Assembly: GCF_003865095.1 (NCBI RefSeq)
Contig: NZ_BHYK01000002.1
Coordinates: 131,841-195,840 of the forward strand
Reading direction: 5' to 3'
DNA: 64,000 nucleotides
Source of the DNA: Clostridium tagluense
Lineage (GTDB): Bacteria > Bacillota > Clostridia > Clostridiales > Clostridiaceae
Shown one piece after another: positions 37,503 through 46,892 of this stretch; position 1 is the first letter of the stretch; every line of letters begins with the position of its first letter. The translations under genes were made by a program, and so were the position numbers. The notes under the pieces are model-generated. The model had not been told where the DNA came from and searched no databases. It saw only the letters and a program-made list of their open reading frames with translations.

Positions 37503-38129
37503 ATGACAGATATGAACATTGAATATATTGTAGAACAAGTAATAAAAAGAGTAAGTGAAAAGCTGCGAGTTATCGTAGAGGCTTCGGGAAGACATGTTCA
37601 CCTTTCAAGAGAAAGTATTGATCTATTATTTGGAACGGATTATAAATTAACAAAGGCAAAGGAATTATCACAACCAGGACAATATAGCTGCAGCGAAAGA
37701 GTTAGTATAACTGGACCTAAAGGAACAATTAAAAATGTGGTTATACTTGGACCAGAAAGAAGTCAAACCCAGGTAGAAATATCTAAAACTGATGGTCTTA
37801 TTTTAGGGGTAAAAGCCCCAATTCGCGAATCTGGAAAACTAGAAGGTACTTCAGGTATAACCATAACTACAGAAAAAGCTTCTTTAACAATTAAAGAAGG
37901 TTTAATTGTTGCAAAGCGCCATATACATCTATCACCAGAAGATGCAAAGCTATTTAAGGTAGGTGATAAAGAAATAGTAAAGGCTGAGGTATCTGGAGAA
38001 AGACCATTAATTTTTGATGATGTTGTAATCAGGGTAAGTAGTGAATATAAGAGTACTATGCACATAGATTATGATGAAGCAAATGCTTGTGGATATATTA
38101 AGGGCTCTACTGCAAAAATTGTAAAATAG
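37503..38129 (+). CDS. eutD: PduL-type phosphotransacetylase (EutD)
   Basis: Converts acetyl-CoA and phosphate to acetyl-phosphate and CoA, recycling CoA inside the compartment. The 208-residue protein has the two PduL beta-barrel halves: EASGRHVHLSRESIDLLFG and VAKRHIHLSPEDAKLF, each with the zinc-binding H-x-H pattern. The first 20 residues (IEYIVEQVIKRVSEKL) form a likely encapsulation helix. A paralogue is at 62692. Confidence 0.92.
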   Translation: MTDMNIEYIVEQVIKRVSEKLRVIVEASGRHVHLSRESIDLLFGTDYKLTKAKELSQPGQYSCSERVSITGPKGTIKNVVILGPERSQTQVEISKTDGLILGVKAPIRESGKLEGTSGITITTEKASLTIKEGLIVAKRHIHLSPEDAKLFKVGDKEIVKAEVSGERPLIFDDVVIRVSSEYKSTMHIDYDEANACGYIKGSTAKIVK

Positions 38130-38177
38130 AATTCTTGTTTTAAAAATTATTATTCTTATATAAAGGAAGTGATTTAA

Positions 38178-38933
38178 GTGGAGATGGAAAAATTAGTGGA
38201 AATGATCACGAGAGAAGTTATGAAGAGAATTACCAGCAGTGCAAATAGCATGGTAACCCAAAAGAAAAAGGTATTAGTAATAAGTTCATGTGAAGAAGAA
38301 TTAAGAGAAGTTAAAGAGCTTTTAGAATATAAATATGAGGTTATTGTTTATGATGGGGAAGATATAAATTTGAAAAACTATGAAAGTATAATAGTTACAA
38401 ATTTATGTAACAAAGGCTTATCATCAATGGCACTTGGTTTATGCAATGATAAGTCACAAGAACTGATAGTAGAGGCTCTTTTTAAGGGTAAGAGGGTTTA
38501 TGTATTAAAAGAGGGAATACAATATAGAAAATATTCAACAAAGGCTAATGAAGCACTATATAATTTATATAGTCAATATGAATGCAAAATCATGTCCTAT
38601 GGAGCGATTATAGTAAATGAAAAAGATTTATTGAAAAGCATGGAAATAGGTGCAGATTGCAATGAGAAGTCAGTGCAAAAAGATTGCTTAGTAGAATCAG
38701 GCAGTGATATTCATAGTAAAAGTGAAGTGCCATCTAAATCCTTGCTTTTAGAAAATAGTGTGCAATCTCATCAAGTAGTAGAAATAAGTAACAAAAGACT
38801 TATTACAGAATCAGACCTTAGAAAATTATATATGAATGGGATAAAGGAAGTAAACTTAATTAAGAAGGCTATATTAACCCCACTGGCTCAAGACTTTATA
38901 AGAATAAACCAATTAAAAATAAATAGAGTATAG
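38178..38933 (+). CDS. Ethanolamine utilization protein of unknown function (eut flavoprotein-like)
   Basis: A 251-residue protein found in Firmicutes eut loci at this position; the biochemical role is not established. The N-terminal 20 residues (EMEKLVEMITREVMKRI) look like an encapsulation helix. A Rossmann-like domain follows (KVLVISSCEEEL, SIIVTNLCNKGLSSMALGL), which resembles flavoprotein-type subunits. The last 45 residues repeat the module seen at the start of EutT (RLITESDLRKLYMNG, KKAILTPLAQDFIRINQLKI). Start GTG 38178 follows AAAGGA by about ten bases. Confidence 0.7.
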   Translation: MEMEKLVEMITREVMKRITSSANSMVTQKKKVLVISSCEEELREVKELLEYKYEVIVYDGEDINLKNYESIIVTNLCNKGLSSMALGLCNDKSQELIVEALFKGKRVYVLKEGIQYRKYSTKANEALYNLYSQYECKIMSYGAIIVNEKDLLKSMEIGADCNEKSVQKDCLVESGSDIHSKSEVPSKSLLLENSVQSHQVVEISNKRLITESDLRKLYMNGIKEVNLIKKAILTPLAQDFIRINQLKINRV

Positions 38934-39007
38934 GATTATTTTAAAATAGTTTAGTAGATGAATGATTAATCAGAATAGCTTGCAAATACAATGAAGGGGG
39001 ACAGTTA

Positions 39008-39289
39008 ATGATCATTGGTAAAGTTATAGGAAGTGTTTGGGCTACAAGAAAAGATGAAAAATTAAATGGATTAAAATTCTTGGTGATAGAACCATCTAAA
39101 TCTGCAACTGGTAAGGAAAGCACAATTTTTGTTGCCGCAGATATAGTAGGTGCTGGAATTGGGGATAATGTATTAGTAACTAAAGGTAGCGCTGCAAGGG
39201 CATCACTACATATAAAAGATGCACCTGTGGATGCTGTTATAGTGGGTATAATAGATAGTTTAGAAGTTGATGAAGAATTTCTAAAATAA
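39008..39289 (+). CDS. eutN: EutN, pentameric shell vertex protein
   Basis: A 93-residue BMC-P protein that caps the vertices of the icosahedral shell: IGKVIGSVWATRKDEKLNGL, VAADIVGAGIGDNVLV and DAVIVGIID are the family signatures. AGGGGG precedes the ATG. Confidence 0.95.
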   Translation: MIIGKVIGSVWATRKDEKLNGLKFLVIEPSKSATGKESTIFVAADIVGAGIGDNVLVTKGSAARASLHIKDAPVDAVIVGIIDSLEVDEEFLK

Positions 39290-39357
39290 TAAAATGGAAA
39301 AATTATAAAAATAATATTTATCTTTAAAAAAACATTTATGGTAAGGGGGACAAAAAT

Positions 39358-40470
39358 ATGGGAATAAATGAAATTATTATTTATATAATGGTTGTTTTTA
39401 TGGTTTTAGGTGCGATCGATAAGTGCATAGGAAATAAATTTGGGTTAGGGCAACAATTTGAAGAGGGTTTTATGGCAATGGGTTCATTAACTATAGCCAT
39501 GGTGGGTGTAGTTTGTTTAGCACCAGTACTTGCTAGTGTATTAAAACCTGTAATAGTTCCAATTTACACTGCACTCGGTGCAGATCCATCAATGTTTGCT
39601 ACTACTTTACTTGCTTGCGATATGGGAGGATATCCTCTTGCAAAAGAACTTGCACAAACAGCTCAGGCGGCAAGTTTCTCAGGTGTAATTATAGGGTCTA
39701 TGATGGGACCAACTATTGTATTTACTATACCAGTTGCTCTTGGAATAATTAGAAAAGAAGACCATAAGTTTTTAGCAACAGGCGTACTTGCAGGAATAAT
39801 AACAATTCCTATAGGAGCATTTATAGGAGGACTTATAGCTGGCTTTGGAGTAATAATGGTACTTAAAAACCTTGTACCAATAATAATAGTTGCAGCACTT
39901 CTTGCTATAGGATTATGGAGAATTCCTGAAAAAATGATAAAAGGCTTTACTGTTTTTGGAAAAGGGGTAGTTGTGGTTATAACAATAGGTCTCGCGGCAA
40001 TAATAATAAAAACTCTAACAGGAGTAGTTCTTATTCCTGGTATGGCACCATTATCTGATGGTATAGCTATAGTAGGATCTATTGCAATAGTACTTGCAGG
40101 AGCCTTCCCAATGGTTTTTGTTATAACAAAAGTATTTAAAAAACCTCTTATGAAGCTTGGTTCATTACTAGGTATGAATGATATTGCAGCAGCAGGTATG
40201 GTGGCAAGTCTTGCAAATAGTATACCAATGTTTGGAATGATGAAGGACATGGATGATAGAGGTAAGATAATAAACGTTGCATTTGCAGTTAGTGCAGCTT
40301 TCGTATTTGGAGATCATTTAGGTTTTGTTGCTGGAGTAGAGAAAGGAATGATATTCCCTATGATAGTTGCAAAATTAGTTGGTGGAGTTACAGCAGTTGC
40401 TTTAGCTTGTTTTATACTTTCAAAAAATATATCTTCAAATAGTAAAAGAGATAGGTCTGTTAAAGCATAA
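39358..40470 (+). CDS. eutH: EutH, ethanolamine permease
   Basis: A 370-residue inner-membrane transporter with ten or eleven helices that brings in ethanolamine at low external concentration. NEIIIYIMVVFMVLGAIDKC, LACDMGGYPLAKELAQ and FGDHLGFVAGVEKGM are typical of EutH. It lies between eutN and eutQ. Confidence 0.93.
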   Translation: MGINEIIIYIMVVFMVLGAIDKCIGNKFGLGQQFEEGFMAMGSLTIAMVGVVCLAPVLASVLKPVIVPIYTALGADPSMFATTLLACDMGGYPLAKELAQTAQAASFSGVIIGSMMGPTIVFTIPVALGIIRKEDHKFLATGVLAGIITIPIGAFIGGLIAGFGVIMVLKNLVPIIIVAALLAIGLWRIPEKMIKGFTVFGKGVVVVITIGLAAIIIKTLTGVVLIPGMAPLSDGIAIVGSIAIVLAGAFPMVFVITKVFKKPLMKLGSLLGMNDIAAAGMVASLANSIPMFGMMKDMDDRGKIINVAFAVSAAFVFGDHLGFVAGVEKGMIFPMIVAKLVGGVTAVALACFILSKNISSNSKRDRSVKA

Positions 40471-40485
40471 TATTATATAATAATA

Positions 40486-40541
40486 AAGCACACTCAAATA
40501 AATATAATAGTATTTCGATTTCTAATTATTTGAAGGTGCTT
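40486..40541 (+). promoter_or_regulatory. Long intercistronic stem between eutH and eutQ
   Basis: A 16-base arm (40486-40501) pairs with 40526-40541 at 14 positions around a 24-base loop, ending just before the eutQ SD. There is no T-run, so mRNA processing or stability is more likely than termination. Confidence 0.5.
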
Positions 40542-40557
40542 AAATGGAGGAGTTAAA

Positions 40558-41010
40558 ATGGAAAATATAGATGCAAAATTAATTGAAGACATGGTTAGAA
40601 AAATAATAATAGAAACTTTATCAAAGGAAAAATGTGAATTTGAAAAGCACATAGATCCTAGTGGTATAATGTCAGTAAAATTAAACACTGTAAAACTGGA
40701 TAAGTTTGATACTGGCAAAGAGGGAGATGACGTACTTTTAAAGGATGTTTTAACACTAGAAGAAAGTCCAAGACTTGGATGTGGACTTATGGAAATGAAA
40801 GAGACTTGCTTTGATTGGACATTAAAATATGATGAAATAGATTATGTTATAGATGGAACTTTAGAAGTAAACATTGATGGAAGAAAAGTTGTAGCCAATA
40901 AGGGTGAAATAATTTTAATTCCTAAAAACTCTAAAATTCAATTCAGTGTTCCAAATTATGCAAAGTTTATGTATGTAACATATCCTGCTAATTGGGCGGA
41001 GTTAGAGTAG
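40558..41010 (+). CDS. eutQ: EutQ, cupin protein
   Basis: A 150-residue protein with a C-terminal cupin barrel (MKETCFDWTLKYDEIDYVID, GTLEVNIDGRKVVANKGEI). EutQ is reported to have acetate kinase activity and to interact with the shell. The N-terminal helix (KLIEDMVRKIIIETLSKEK) may be an encapsulation peptide. GGAGG precedes the ATG. It is the last gene of the ethanolamine locus. The choline locus has a longer version at 59687. Confidence 0.9.
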   Translation: MENIDAKLIEDMVRKIIIETLSKEKCEFEKHIDPSGIMSVKLNTVKLDKFDTGKEGDDVLLKDVLTLEESPRLGCGLMEMKETCFDWTLKYDEIDYVIDGTLEVNIDGRKVVANKGEIILIPKNSKIQFSVPNYAKFMYVTYPANWAELE

Positions 41011-41110
41011 ACACTTTTTAATTTAAAGGGTACTACCTCATAATATAAATATAAACAAATTAAATATGTAATAATTAGAAGGAATTTGCAAAGACATAGA
41101 GAATATACAT

Positions 41111-41165
41111 ATTATATTATATTATATTATATTATATTATATTATATTATATTATATTATATTAT
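41111..41165 (+). repeat. Perfect (ATTAT)11 microsatellite
   Basis: Eleven uninterrupted ATTAT units end five bases before the GAGGAGAG ribosome-binding site of the next gene. Pentanucleotide tracts of this kind change length by strand slippage. Confidence 0.95.
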
Positions 41166-41180
41166 AGAGGAGAGTATCAT

Positions 41181-41495
41181 ATGGAATTGAGTAAACTAGA
41201 AAATCAGATAATAATTGATATTTATGATGCTGATATGCTACCAGGAATGCCATTTGAAATTCAAAATTATAAATTAGAAGAGAAAGATCCCCATGACAAG
41301 AAACAAGAGTTTGCTTTCCATTTAAGAAAATTAAAAAGGTTAGGCTTTATAAAATATGAAGAAGCGGAAGCTTTTTTAAAAGGTGGCAGCCATAGCATAA
41401 AATATGATAATAATGTAAAAAAAGTTTGTGAGGATAAAATACACATAGATTTTGAAGGAATTAGATTGGTAGAACAGGCTAATAAAACCATATGA
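41181..41495 (+). CDS. Unknown small protein, winged-helix-like
   Basis: A 104-residue soluble protein with no firm family. The pattern of an N-terminal helix (LSKLENQIIIDIYDAD), a second helix HLRKLKRLGFIKYEE followed by GGSHSIKYDN and a final helix suggests a small winged-helix, YjcQ-like fold, but this is weak. A good SD is present and a hairpin terminator follows, so it is a single-gene unit. Expression may vary with the length of the upstream ATTAT tract. Confidence 0.55.
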   Translation: MELSKLENQIIIDIYDADMLPGMPFEIQNYKLEEKDPHDKKQEFAFHLRKLKRLGFIKYEEAEAFLKGGSHSIKYDNNVKKVCEDKIHIDFEGIRLVEQANKTI

Positions 41496-41507
41496 CAAAG
41501 TCAAAAG

Positions 41508-41538
41508 AAGAATTCCAATAATGGAGTTCTTTTTTTAT
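41508..41538 (+). terminator. Terminator after the 41181 gene
   Basis: AAGAATTCC pairs with GGAGTTCTT (one wobble) around AATAAT, then seven T. Confidence 0.75.
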
Positions 41539-41642
41539 AAATAGTATTTAAGGGAAGAATTATTGAACAAGGAGAAAAAAACAAGGTTCTTAAGTTTCCA
41601 GCGCACAAATTGTTAAGAAAGATATATTTAGGAGTGATGAAA

Positions 41643-42134
41643 ATGATAAAAACTGCAATATTAACTATGAGTGATAAAGGTTCTAGAGGAGAAAGAATTG
41701 ATGGAACAGGGCCTGCACTTAGAAGAGAATTAGAAGATAAGGGATTTATTATAAGCTACTATAAAATGATTCCTGATGAAAAACAGGAAATAGAAAGTGA
41801 ACTTATTTATTTATGTGATGAGCTTAAGGTGGATTTAATTTTAACTAATGGAGGAACGGGGTTTTCACAAAGAGATGTCACTCCAGAGGCAACTCAAAAT
41901 GTAATTGAGAAATATGTACCAGGTATTGGTGAAGCTATGAGAATGAAATCCCTTGCTATTACACCAAAGGCCATGCTTTCAAGAAGTATTGCAGGGATTC
42001 GCAAAAAAACCTTAATTATTAATCTTCCCGGCAGCCCAAAAGCTGCGGTGGAAAATCTAGGATTTATATTGCCTGCAATTCCACATGGGATTGAAATACT
42101 TAAAGGAGAGGCTAGTGAATGCGCTAGAACCTAA
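41643..42134 (+). CDS. mog: Molybdopterin adenylyltransferase / MoaB-Mog family
   Basis: A 163-residue MoCF-domain protein that activates molybdopterin by adenylation during molybdenum-cofactor synthesis. TAILTMSDKGSRGER, LILTNGGTGFSQRDVTPEAT and NLPGSPKAAVENLGFILP are typical. GGAG at 41631-41634 fits ATG 41643; ATG 41637 and ATG 41610 are in frame but badly placed. It heads a unit with moaA, moaC and a MOSC gene. MoaB and Mog cannot be separated by eye. Confidence 0.88.
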   Translation: MIKTAILTMSDKGSRGERIDGTGPALRRELEDKGFIISYYKMIPDEKQEIESELIYLCDELKVDLILTNGGTGFSQRDVTPEATQNVIEKYVPGIGEAMRMKSLAITPKAMLSRSIAGIRKKTLIINLPGSPKAAVENLGFILPAIPHGIEILKGEASECART

Positions 42135-42211
42135 CCAGTGGGCTGCAACTTAAGATAAAATACTGAACTAAAGTGCTTGGGGGAAATTATTGAAGTTTAG
42201 GAGGGGTTTTT

Positions 42212-43171
42212 ATGAGAGATACTTATGGAAGAAACATAAATTATTTAAGGGTATCGGTAACTGATAGATGTAATTTAAGGTGTGTGTATTGTATGCCAGA
42301 AGAGGGCATCAAGAGTTTAAAACATGAAGATATTTTGCGTTTTGAAGATACTTTAAAAATTGTAAGGGCAGCCACGGCACTAGGTATTAATAAAATAAGA
42401 TATACTGGTGGAGAACCACTAGTTATGAAGGATATAGACAAACTAATATATGAAACTTCTAAACTACCAGGAATAAATGACATTGCCATAACTACAAATG
42501 GTATTTTACTATCTGATATGGCAGGGGATTTAAAAAAGGCAGGGCTTAAAAGAGTTAATATTAGCCTTGATACCCTTAATAGTGAAAAGTATAAAAGCAT
42601 AACAAGAGTAGGAAATTTAGATAAAGTAATGGAAAGTATAGATAAGTGTTTATCACTTGGATTAAAACCTGTTAAAATAAATACGGTATTAATGCGAGGC
42701 ATAAACGATGTAGAGTTTGAGAATTTTTTAAATTTAACTCGTGAATTACCAGTAGAAATAAGGTTTATAGAGCTTATGCCTATAGGGGAAGGTATTAAGA
42801 TCTATGAAAAAAACAATTTAAGCTTTATGGAGATGCTAGGACTTCATCCAGAGCTCACTAAAATTGGAACTGAAAAAAGTAGCACTGCGGAGTTGTACAA
42901 GCTAACTGGTGCAAAAGGAAAGATTGGGTTCATTAGTCCAGTAAGTTGTAAATTTTGTGGGGATTGTAATAAAATAAGACTTACTTCCACAGGAACAATT
43001 AAGCCTTGTCTTCATTCAAAGGAAGAGATAAACCTTAGGAAATATCTCAATAATGAAAAGATGCTTACAAATGCAATAAAATCGGCAATTGAGAGTAAAC
43101 CACTTGAACATCATCTGCGAGAGGAAAGTGCTAGTAGAAGTGTTAAGGGAATGTCCCAAATAGGGGGCTAA
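42212..43171 (+). CDS. moaA: GTP 3',8-cyclase MoaA
   Basis: The radical-SAM enzyme for the first step of molybdenum-cofactor synthesis. The 319-residue protein has [17 protein letters not shown] (CxxxCxxC), the SAM-binding YTGGEPL, the second cluster [21 protein letters not shown] summarised as CxxC-x13-C, and the essential C-terminal GG in MSQIGG. AGGAGG precedes the ATG. Confidence 0.96.
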   Translation: MRDTYGRNINYLRVSVTDRCNLRCVYCMPEEGIKSLKHEDILRFEDTLKIVRAATALGINKIRYTGGEPLVMKDIDKLIYETSKLPGINDIAITTNGILLSDMAGDLKKAGLKRVNISLDTLNSEKYKSITRVGNLDKVMESIDKCLSLGLKPVKINTVLMRGINDVEFENFLNLTRELPVEIRFIELMPIGEGIKIYEKNNLSFMEMLGLHPELTKIGTEKSSTAELYKLTGAKGKIGFISPVSCKFCGDCNKIRLTSTGTIKPCLHSKEEINLRKYLNNEKMLTNAIKSAIESKPLEHHLREESASRSVKGMSQIGG

Positions 43172-43189
43172 ATAAAAAGGAGGTAGAAA

Positions 43190-43669
43190 ATGGAACTTAC
43201 CCATATAAATGAAGAAGGAAGAGCAAAGATGGTGGATGTATCTGCAAAGTGCGATACTATCCGGGAAGCTATAGCAGTTGGGTCAATATCTATGAAAAGA
43301 GAAACCCTAGAAAGAATAAGTGAAGGGTCTATTTCAAAGGGAGATGTACTAGCTGTAGCACAGGTTGGAGGAATTATGGGTGCGAAAAGTACTTCGCAAA
43401 TAATACCAATGTGCCATGCTATAATGATATCTGGCTGCGATATTAGTTTTAAAATAGACTTTGAAAATAATAAGATTGAAATAACTGCTACAACTAAAAC
43501 TGTAGGAAAAACAGGAATTGAAATGGAAGCACTAACTGCGGTATCTGTTGCAGCGCTAACAATTTATGATATGTGCAAGGCAATTGATAGGGAAATGGTT
43601 ATAAATAATATTATGCTCGCGCGAAAAAGTGGGGGGAAATCAGGAATATTCGAAAGGAAGGGATTGTAA
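43190..43669 (+). CDS. moaC: Cyclic pyranopterin monophosphate synthase MoaC
   Basis: Works with MoaA to make cyclic pyranopterin monophosphate. The 159-residue protein has [55 protein letters not shown] and RKSGGKSG. The start follows AGGAGG. The last base of its stop is the first base of the next ATG region (TAATGG). Confidence 0.96.
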   Translation: MELTHINEEGRAKMVDVSAKCDTIREAIAVGSISMKRETLERISEGSISKGDVLAVAQVGGIMGAKSTSQIIPMCHAIMISGCDISFKIDFENNKIEITATTKTVGKTGIEMEALTAVSVAALTIYDMCKAIDREMVINNIMLARKSGGKSGIFERKGL

Positions 43670-44103
43670 TGGCAAAGGTTACTGCTGTAAATATAAGTGA
43701 GAAAAAAGGTGTAGTAAAACATCCTATAGAAAGTGGATTTTTAAAAATTGATCATGGGATTGTTGGAGATGCACATGCTGGAAATTGGCATAGACAGGTT
43801 AGTTTTCTTGGAGAAGAGAGCATTGATAAAATGAGAGCTGCTGGAGTAGAAGGCTTATCTTCCGGAAAGTTCGCTGAAAATATTACTACAGAGGGAATAG
43901 TTTTGTACGAGCTTCCTGTGGGAACTAAACTTAAAATAGGAGAAGTAGTTTTAGAGGTAACACAAATAGGAAAGGAATGTCATAAAGGCTGTGAAATCAT
44001 GAAATTAGTTGGCGATTGCATAATGCCTAGAGAAGGCATATTTGCGAGAGTGCTTACAGAGGGATATATCAAAGCTGGAGATGATATTGTAGTGGAGGCA
44101 TAG
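43669..44103 (+). CDS. MOSC-domain protein
   Basis: A 144-residue MOSC protein with the core VGDAHAGNWHRQVSFLGEES, KFAENITTEGI and IGKECHKGCEIM (conserved cysteine region). Such domains handle molybdenum-cofactor sulfur or carry the cofactor. It overlaps the moaC stop and ends the small Moco operon. No moaD, moaE, moeA or Mo-enzyme gene is visible here, so the rest of the pathway must lie elsewhere. Confidence 0.85.
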   Translation: MAKVTAVNISEKKGVVKHPIESGFLKIDHGIVGDAHAGNWHRQVSFLGEESIDKMRAAGVEGLSSGKFAENITTEGIVLYELPVGTKLKIGEVVLEVTQIGKECHKGCEIMKLVGDCIMPREGIFARVLTEGYIKAGDDIVVEA

Positions 44104-44244
44104 TATTATGGATGCACGCAGTATAGATGCAATAAAATGGAGTTAAAACCTGGAAATTTATTTAATACTAAGGTGATAGAAGGTAAGGAATTATGGAGAA
44201 AGTTCAATTTTTTGAATAGGAAGAGGATAATAGTTAAATTTTAT

Positions 44245-44285
44245 AAACCTCATGATTATGTTTTATAATCATGGGGTTTTGTTGT
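44245..44285 (+). terminator. Terminator of the Moco operon
   Basis: A stem AAACCTCATGATTAT / ATAATCATGGGGTTT with loop GTTTT, then TTGTTGTG. It is nearly the same hairpin as the one at 46497-46541. The region 44104-44244 holds no convincing gene. Confidence 0.75.
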
Positions 44286-44389
44286 GCACCCAAACCTGGG
44301 AGCAATATAACGGATTTAAGTCCCCAGGGATGGTTATTTGTATATTACTAATTAAATTTTCATAAAATCAACAAATATGTAAAAAAGGT

Positions 44390-44398
44390 TGTTATAAT
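44390..44398 (+). promoter_or_regulatory. Extended -10 promoter of lplA-lipA
   Basis: TG-T-TATAAT, 55 bases before the lplA ATG. No strong -35. Upstream, CCTGGGAG and CCCCAGGG (about 44300-44325) could pair. Confidence 0.45.
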
Positions 44399-44452
44399 TA
44401 ATTTTGAAGTCACATTATATTATTATTCTCATAATAAGATAGGGGGAGAGTT

Positions 44453-45433
44453 ATGATATTTATAAATCATAATAATACCAATATATATTTTAATCATGCT
44501 GCTGAGCAATATGTATTAGAAAATATTGAGGATGAATGTTTTATGCTATGGAGAAATGAGCCAAGCATATTAATAGGAAGAAATCAAAACACTATGGCAG
44601 AAATAAACACAGAATATGTAAAAGAAAAGGGCATAAAAATAGTGAGAAGATTAACTGGAGGTGGAGCTGTCTATAATGATTTAGGTAATATAAATTTCAC
44701 ATTTATAGGCAAATCTTCCGAAAATGTTGTTGAGAATTTCAGAAAATTCACAAAACCTATATTAGAAGCTTTAATTGCTTTAGGTGTAAAAGCTGAATTT
44801 TCAGGTAGGAATGATTTGGTTATAGAGGGGAAAAAATTTTCAGGTAATGCTCAGTATTATTATAAAAATAAGGTTTTACACCATGGAACATTACTGTTTT
44901 TAACTTCTATGACAGAGTTATCAAAAGCACTTAAGGTAAATCCATTAAAATTTAAAGAAAAATCTGTTAAATCCGTGGAATCTAGGGTAACAAATATAAG
45001 TGAGCATTTAAATAATAATATGAATGTGATGGATTTTAAAAAATATATAGTAGATTATGTAATGAAGTCTTTTGCTGAAAAAGAATTGTACGAATTTTCC
45101 GGAAAAGAATTAAAAGAAATAGATGAAATAGCAAAGAATAGATTTTCTACTTGGCAGTGGAATTTTGGGAATTCGCCTAAATATAGTTATTCAAAACAAG
45201 CAAGGTGTGGTGGAAGTACTATCCAAGTTAATTTCAACGTTGAAAAGGGATACATAAAAAAAATGAAACTTTACGGAGACTTCTTTTTTAAGAAAGATAT
45301 AAAGTCATTGGAAGATAAATTTAAAGAAATTAAGCATAGCGAAGAAAATATAAAAGAGATTTTAGACAATATTGATATTAATGAATATATAAATGGGATA
45401 AAAAATGAAGAGATTTTAAGCCTTATGTTTTAA
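44453..45433 (+). CDS. lplA: Lipoate-protein ligase A
   Basis: Attaches free lipoate to carrier proteins via lipoyl-AMP. The 326-residue protein contains VRRLTGGGAVYNDLGNINFT, KFSGNAQYYYKNKVLHHGTL and the C-terminal accessory domain (TWQWNFGNSPKYSYSKQAR). GGGGGAG precedes the ATG. It is followed after 25 bases by lipA; the lipoylated target genes are not in the window. Confidence 0.93.
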   Translation: MIFINHNNTNIYFNHAAEQYVLENIEDECFMLWRNEPSILIGRNQNTMAEINTEYVKEKGIKIVRRLTGGGAVYNDLGNINFTFIGKSSENVVENFRKFTKPILEALIALGVKAEFSGRNDLVIEGKKFSGNAQYYYKNKVLHHGTLLFLTSMTELSKALKVNPLKFKEKSVKSVESRVTNISEHLNNNMNVMDFKKYIVDYVMKSFAEKELYEFSGKELKEIDEIAKNRFSTWQWNFGNSPKYSYSKQARCGGSTIQVNFNVEKGYIKKMKLYGDFFFKKDIKSLEDKFKEIKHSEENIKEILDNIDINEYINGIKNEEILSLMF

Positions 45434-45458
45434 CAAATAATTAATTTAGGGGTGGCAT

Positions 45459-46319
45459 ATGTATAAAAGAAAACCGGAATGGTTAAAGATAAAACTTCAA
45501 TCTAATGATAATACAAAAAAGGTTAATGTAATTAAAAGAACTTTAAATTTAAATACAGTTTGTGATGAGGCTAATTGTCCTAATAAATTAGAGTGTCACA
45601 GTAAAGGAACTGCAACATTTATGATACTTGGTCGTGTGTGTACAAGGAATTGTGGCTTCTGTAATGTGAAAACGGGTAAAGGTGAATATGTAGATATTGG
45701 AGAACCAATTCGTGTAGCACAAGCTGTAAAGCAATTAGAGCTTAAGCATGCAGTTATAACCTCTGTTACACGTGATGATTTAGAGGATGGCGGAGCAAGT
45801 CAATTTGCAGCAGTAATAAGAGAGATTAGAAAAATAACACCAGATACAACAATAGAAGTTCTTATTCCAGATTTAAAAGGTAATTGGGAGGCCTTAAAGG
45901 TGATTTTAGATGAAAAACCAGAGATATTGAACCATAATATTGAGACAATATCAAATTTATATAAAAGGGTAAAACCGCAAGGCATATATACTCGTTCATT
46001 AGAACTTTTGAGGAAAGTAAAAGAGATTGATAGGAGTATATTTACTAAATCAGGATTTATGGTAGGTCTAGGGGAAAAAGAGGAAGAGGTTATAGAATTA
46101 TTAAAGGATTTAAGAGAATATCAATGTGATATAGTTACAATTGGTCAATATCTTCAGCCGTCAAAAGATCATATTGAACTTGTAGAATACGTTCATCCAG
46201 ATATGTTTAAAAAATATAAGGATATAGGAATGAGGATGGGATTTAGGTATATTGCATCATCGCCATTAGTTAGAAGTTCCTATAATGCAGCTGAAGCTTT
46301 AAATTCTAATATTTTGTAG
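45459..46319 (+). CDS. lipA: Lipoyl synthase
   Basis: A radical-SAM enzyme inserting two sulfur atoms into octanoyl groups to make lipoate. The 286-residue protein has both cluster motifs, [12 protein letters not shown] (auxiliary, sacrificed cluster) and [10 protein letters not shown] (SAM cluster), plus [15 protein letters not shown] and the terminal SSPLVRSSY with the conserved serine ligand. GGGGTGG precedes the ATG. Confidence 0.95.
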   Translation: MYKRKPEWLKIKLQSNDNTKKVNVIKRTLNLNTVCDEANCPNKLECHSKGTATFMILGRVCTRNCGFCNVKTGKGEYVDIGEPIRVAQAVKQLELKHAVITSVTRDDLEDGGASQFAAVIREIRKITPDTTIEVLIPDLKGNWEALKVILDEKPEILNHNIETISNLYKRVKPQGIYTRSLELLRKVKEIDRSIFTKSGFMVGLGEKEEEVIELLKDLREYQCDIVTIGQYLQPSKDHIELVEYVHPDMFKKYKDIGMRMGFRYIASSPLVRSSYNAAEALNSNIL

Positions 46320-46496
46320 TGCTTATGAAACCAAGTTATACCGAAGGGCATGCAGCTTTATTGGAAAGACAACATAACTTAAATTAAAATTATTAACATA
46401 GAAATAGGACTTTATTACTAAAAATTAAAAAAATACCTTTTAAATACTGTTAATTATTAGAAATGTAGGAATATTGGAGGAACATAACAACTAAAT
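46320..46496. other. A+T-rich spacer after lipA
   Basis: No open frame with a ribosome-binding site, RNA gene or repeat is recognised here. Confidence 0.6.
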
Positions 46497-46541
46497 ATAA
46501 CCCCCGTGATTATAGTTTTATAATCATGGGGGTTATATTTT
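46497..46541 (+). terminator. Terminator downstream of lplA-lipA
   Basis: An 18-bp stem (46497-46514 with 46519-46536, one wobble) rich in C/G at its base, followed by ATTTTTG. Confidence 0.85.
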
Positions 46542-46653
46542 TGTTATAAAAAGGTTTAATTGGCAAATAAATTATAAAATAAAAAAGTTTGGAATAAATA
46601 AATGGAATTATAAGAAAAAATGGATTATGATGTCGAATTAAACATAAAAATAG

Positions 46654-46826
46654 ATACTATTAGTGCAAGAAAATAACTATAGTACAAAAGTTTCAAAAAA
46701 CTCGGGGATATAATGCAGTAAAATATTTAAAATTATGCCATAGAAAGATGTCTTGTTCAGTTATTATTAACATAAAGTGAAATAGTACTTCCAGACCGCA
46801 ACATATTGTTAATGAAAACGCTTCAA
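46654..46826 (+). promoter_or_regulatory. Duplicated promoter cassette, copy 1 (before the transporter)
   Basis: Bases 46654-46787 are repeated with small changes at 48556-48690. The cassette contains the inverted repeat ACTAT-N18-ATAGT (46656-46683), a TATAAT -10 (46709-46714) without a good -35, and, 25 bases after the conserved block, a cre-like TGAAAACGCTTCAA (46813-46826). This looks like an activator-dependent promoter with CcpA control. The activator is not in the window. Confidence 0.6.
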
Positions 46827-46892
46827 AGAAATTTGTAATTTACTATGTAAAGAAAAAAGGGGGAGGTAGCAGTAATCACGGGTGCGAATAAT

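Noticed and set aside
39663..40250. 195-codon open frame on the minus strand
   Set aside because: Antisense to eutH with repetitive Ile/Ala composition mirroring membrane-helix codons; no SD.
41111..41165. CRISPR-like array
   Set aside because: Units are five bases without spacers; a simple microsatellite. No CRISPR array is seen anywhere in the window.
44137..44268. 43-codon open frame after the MOSC gene
   Set aside because: No SD, overlaps the terminator hairpin, no recognised family.
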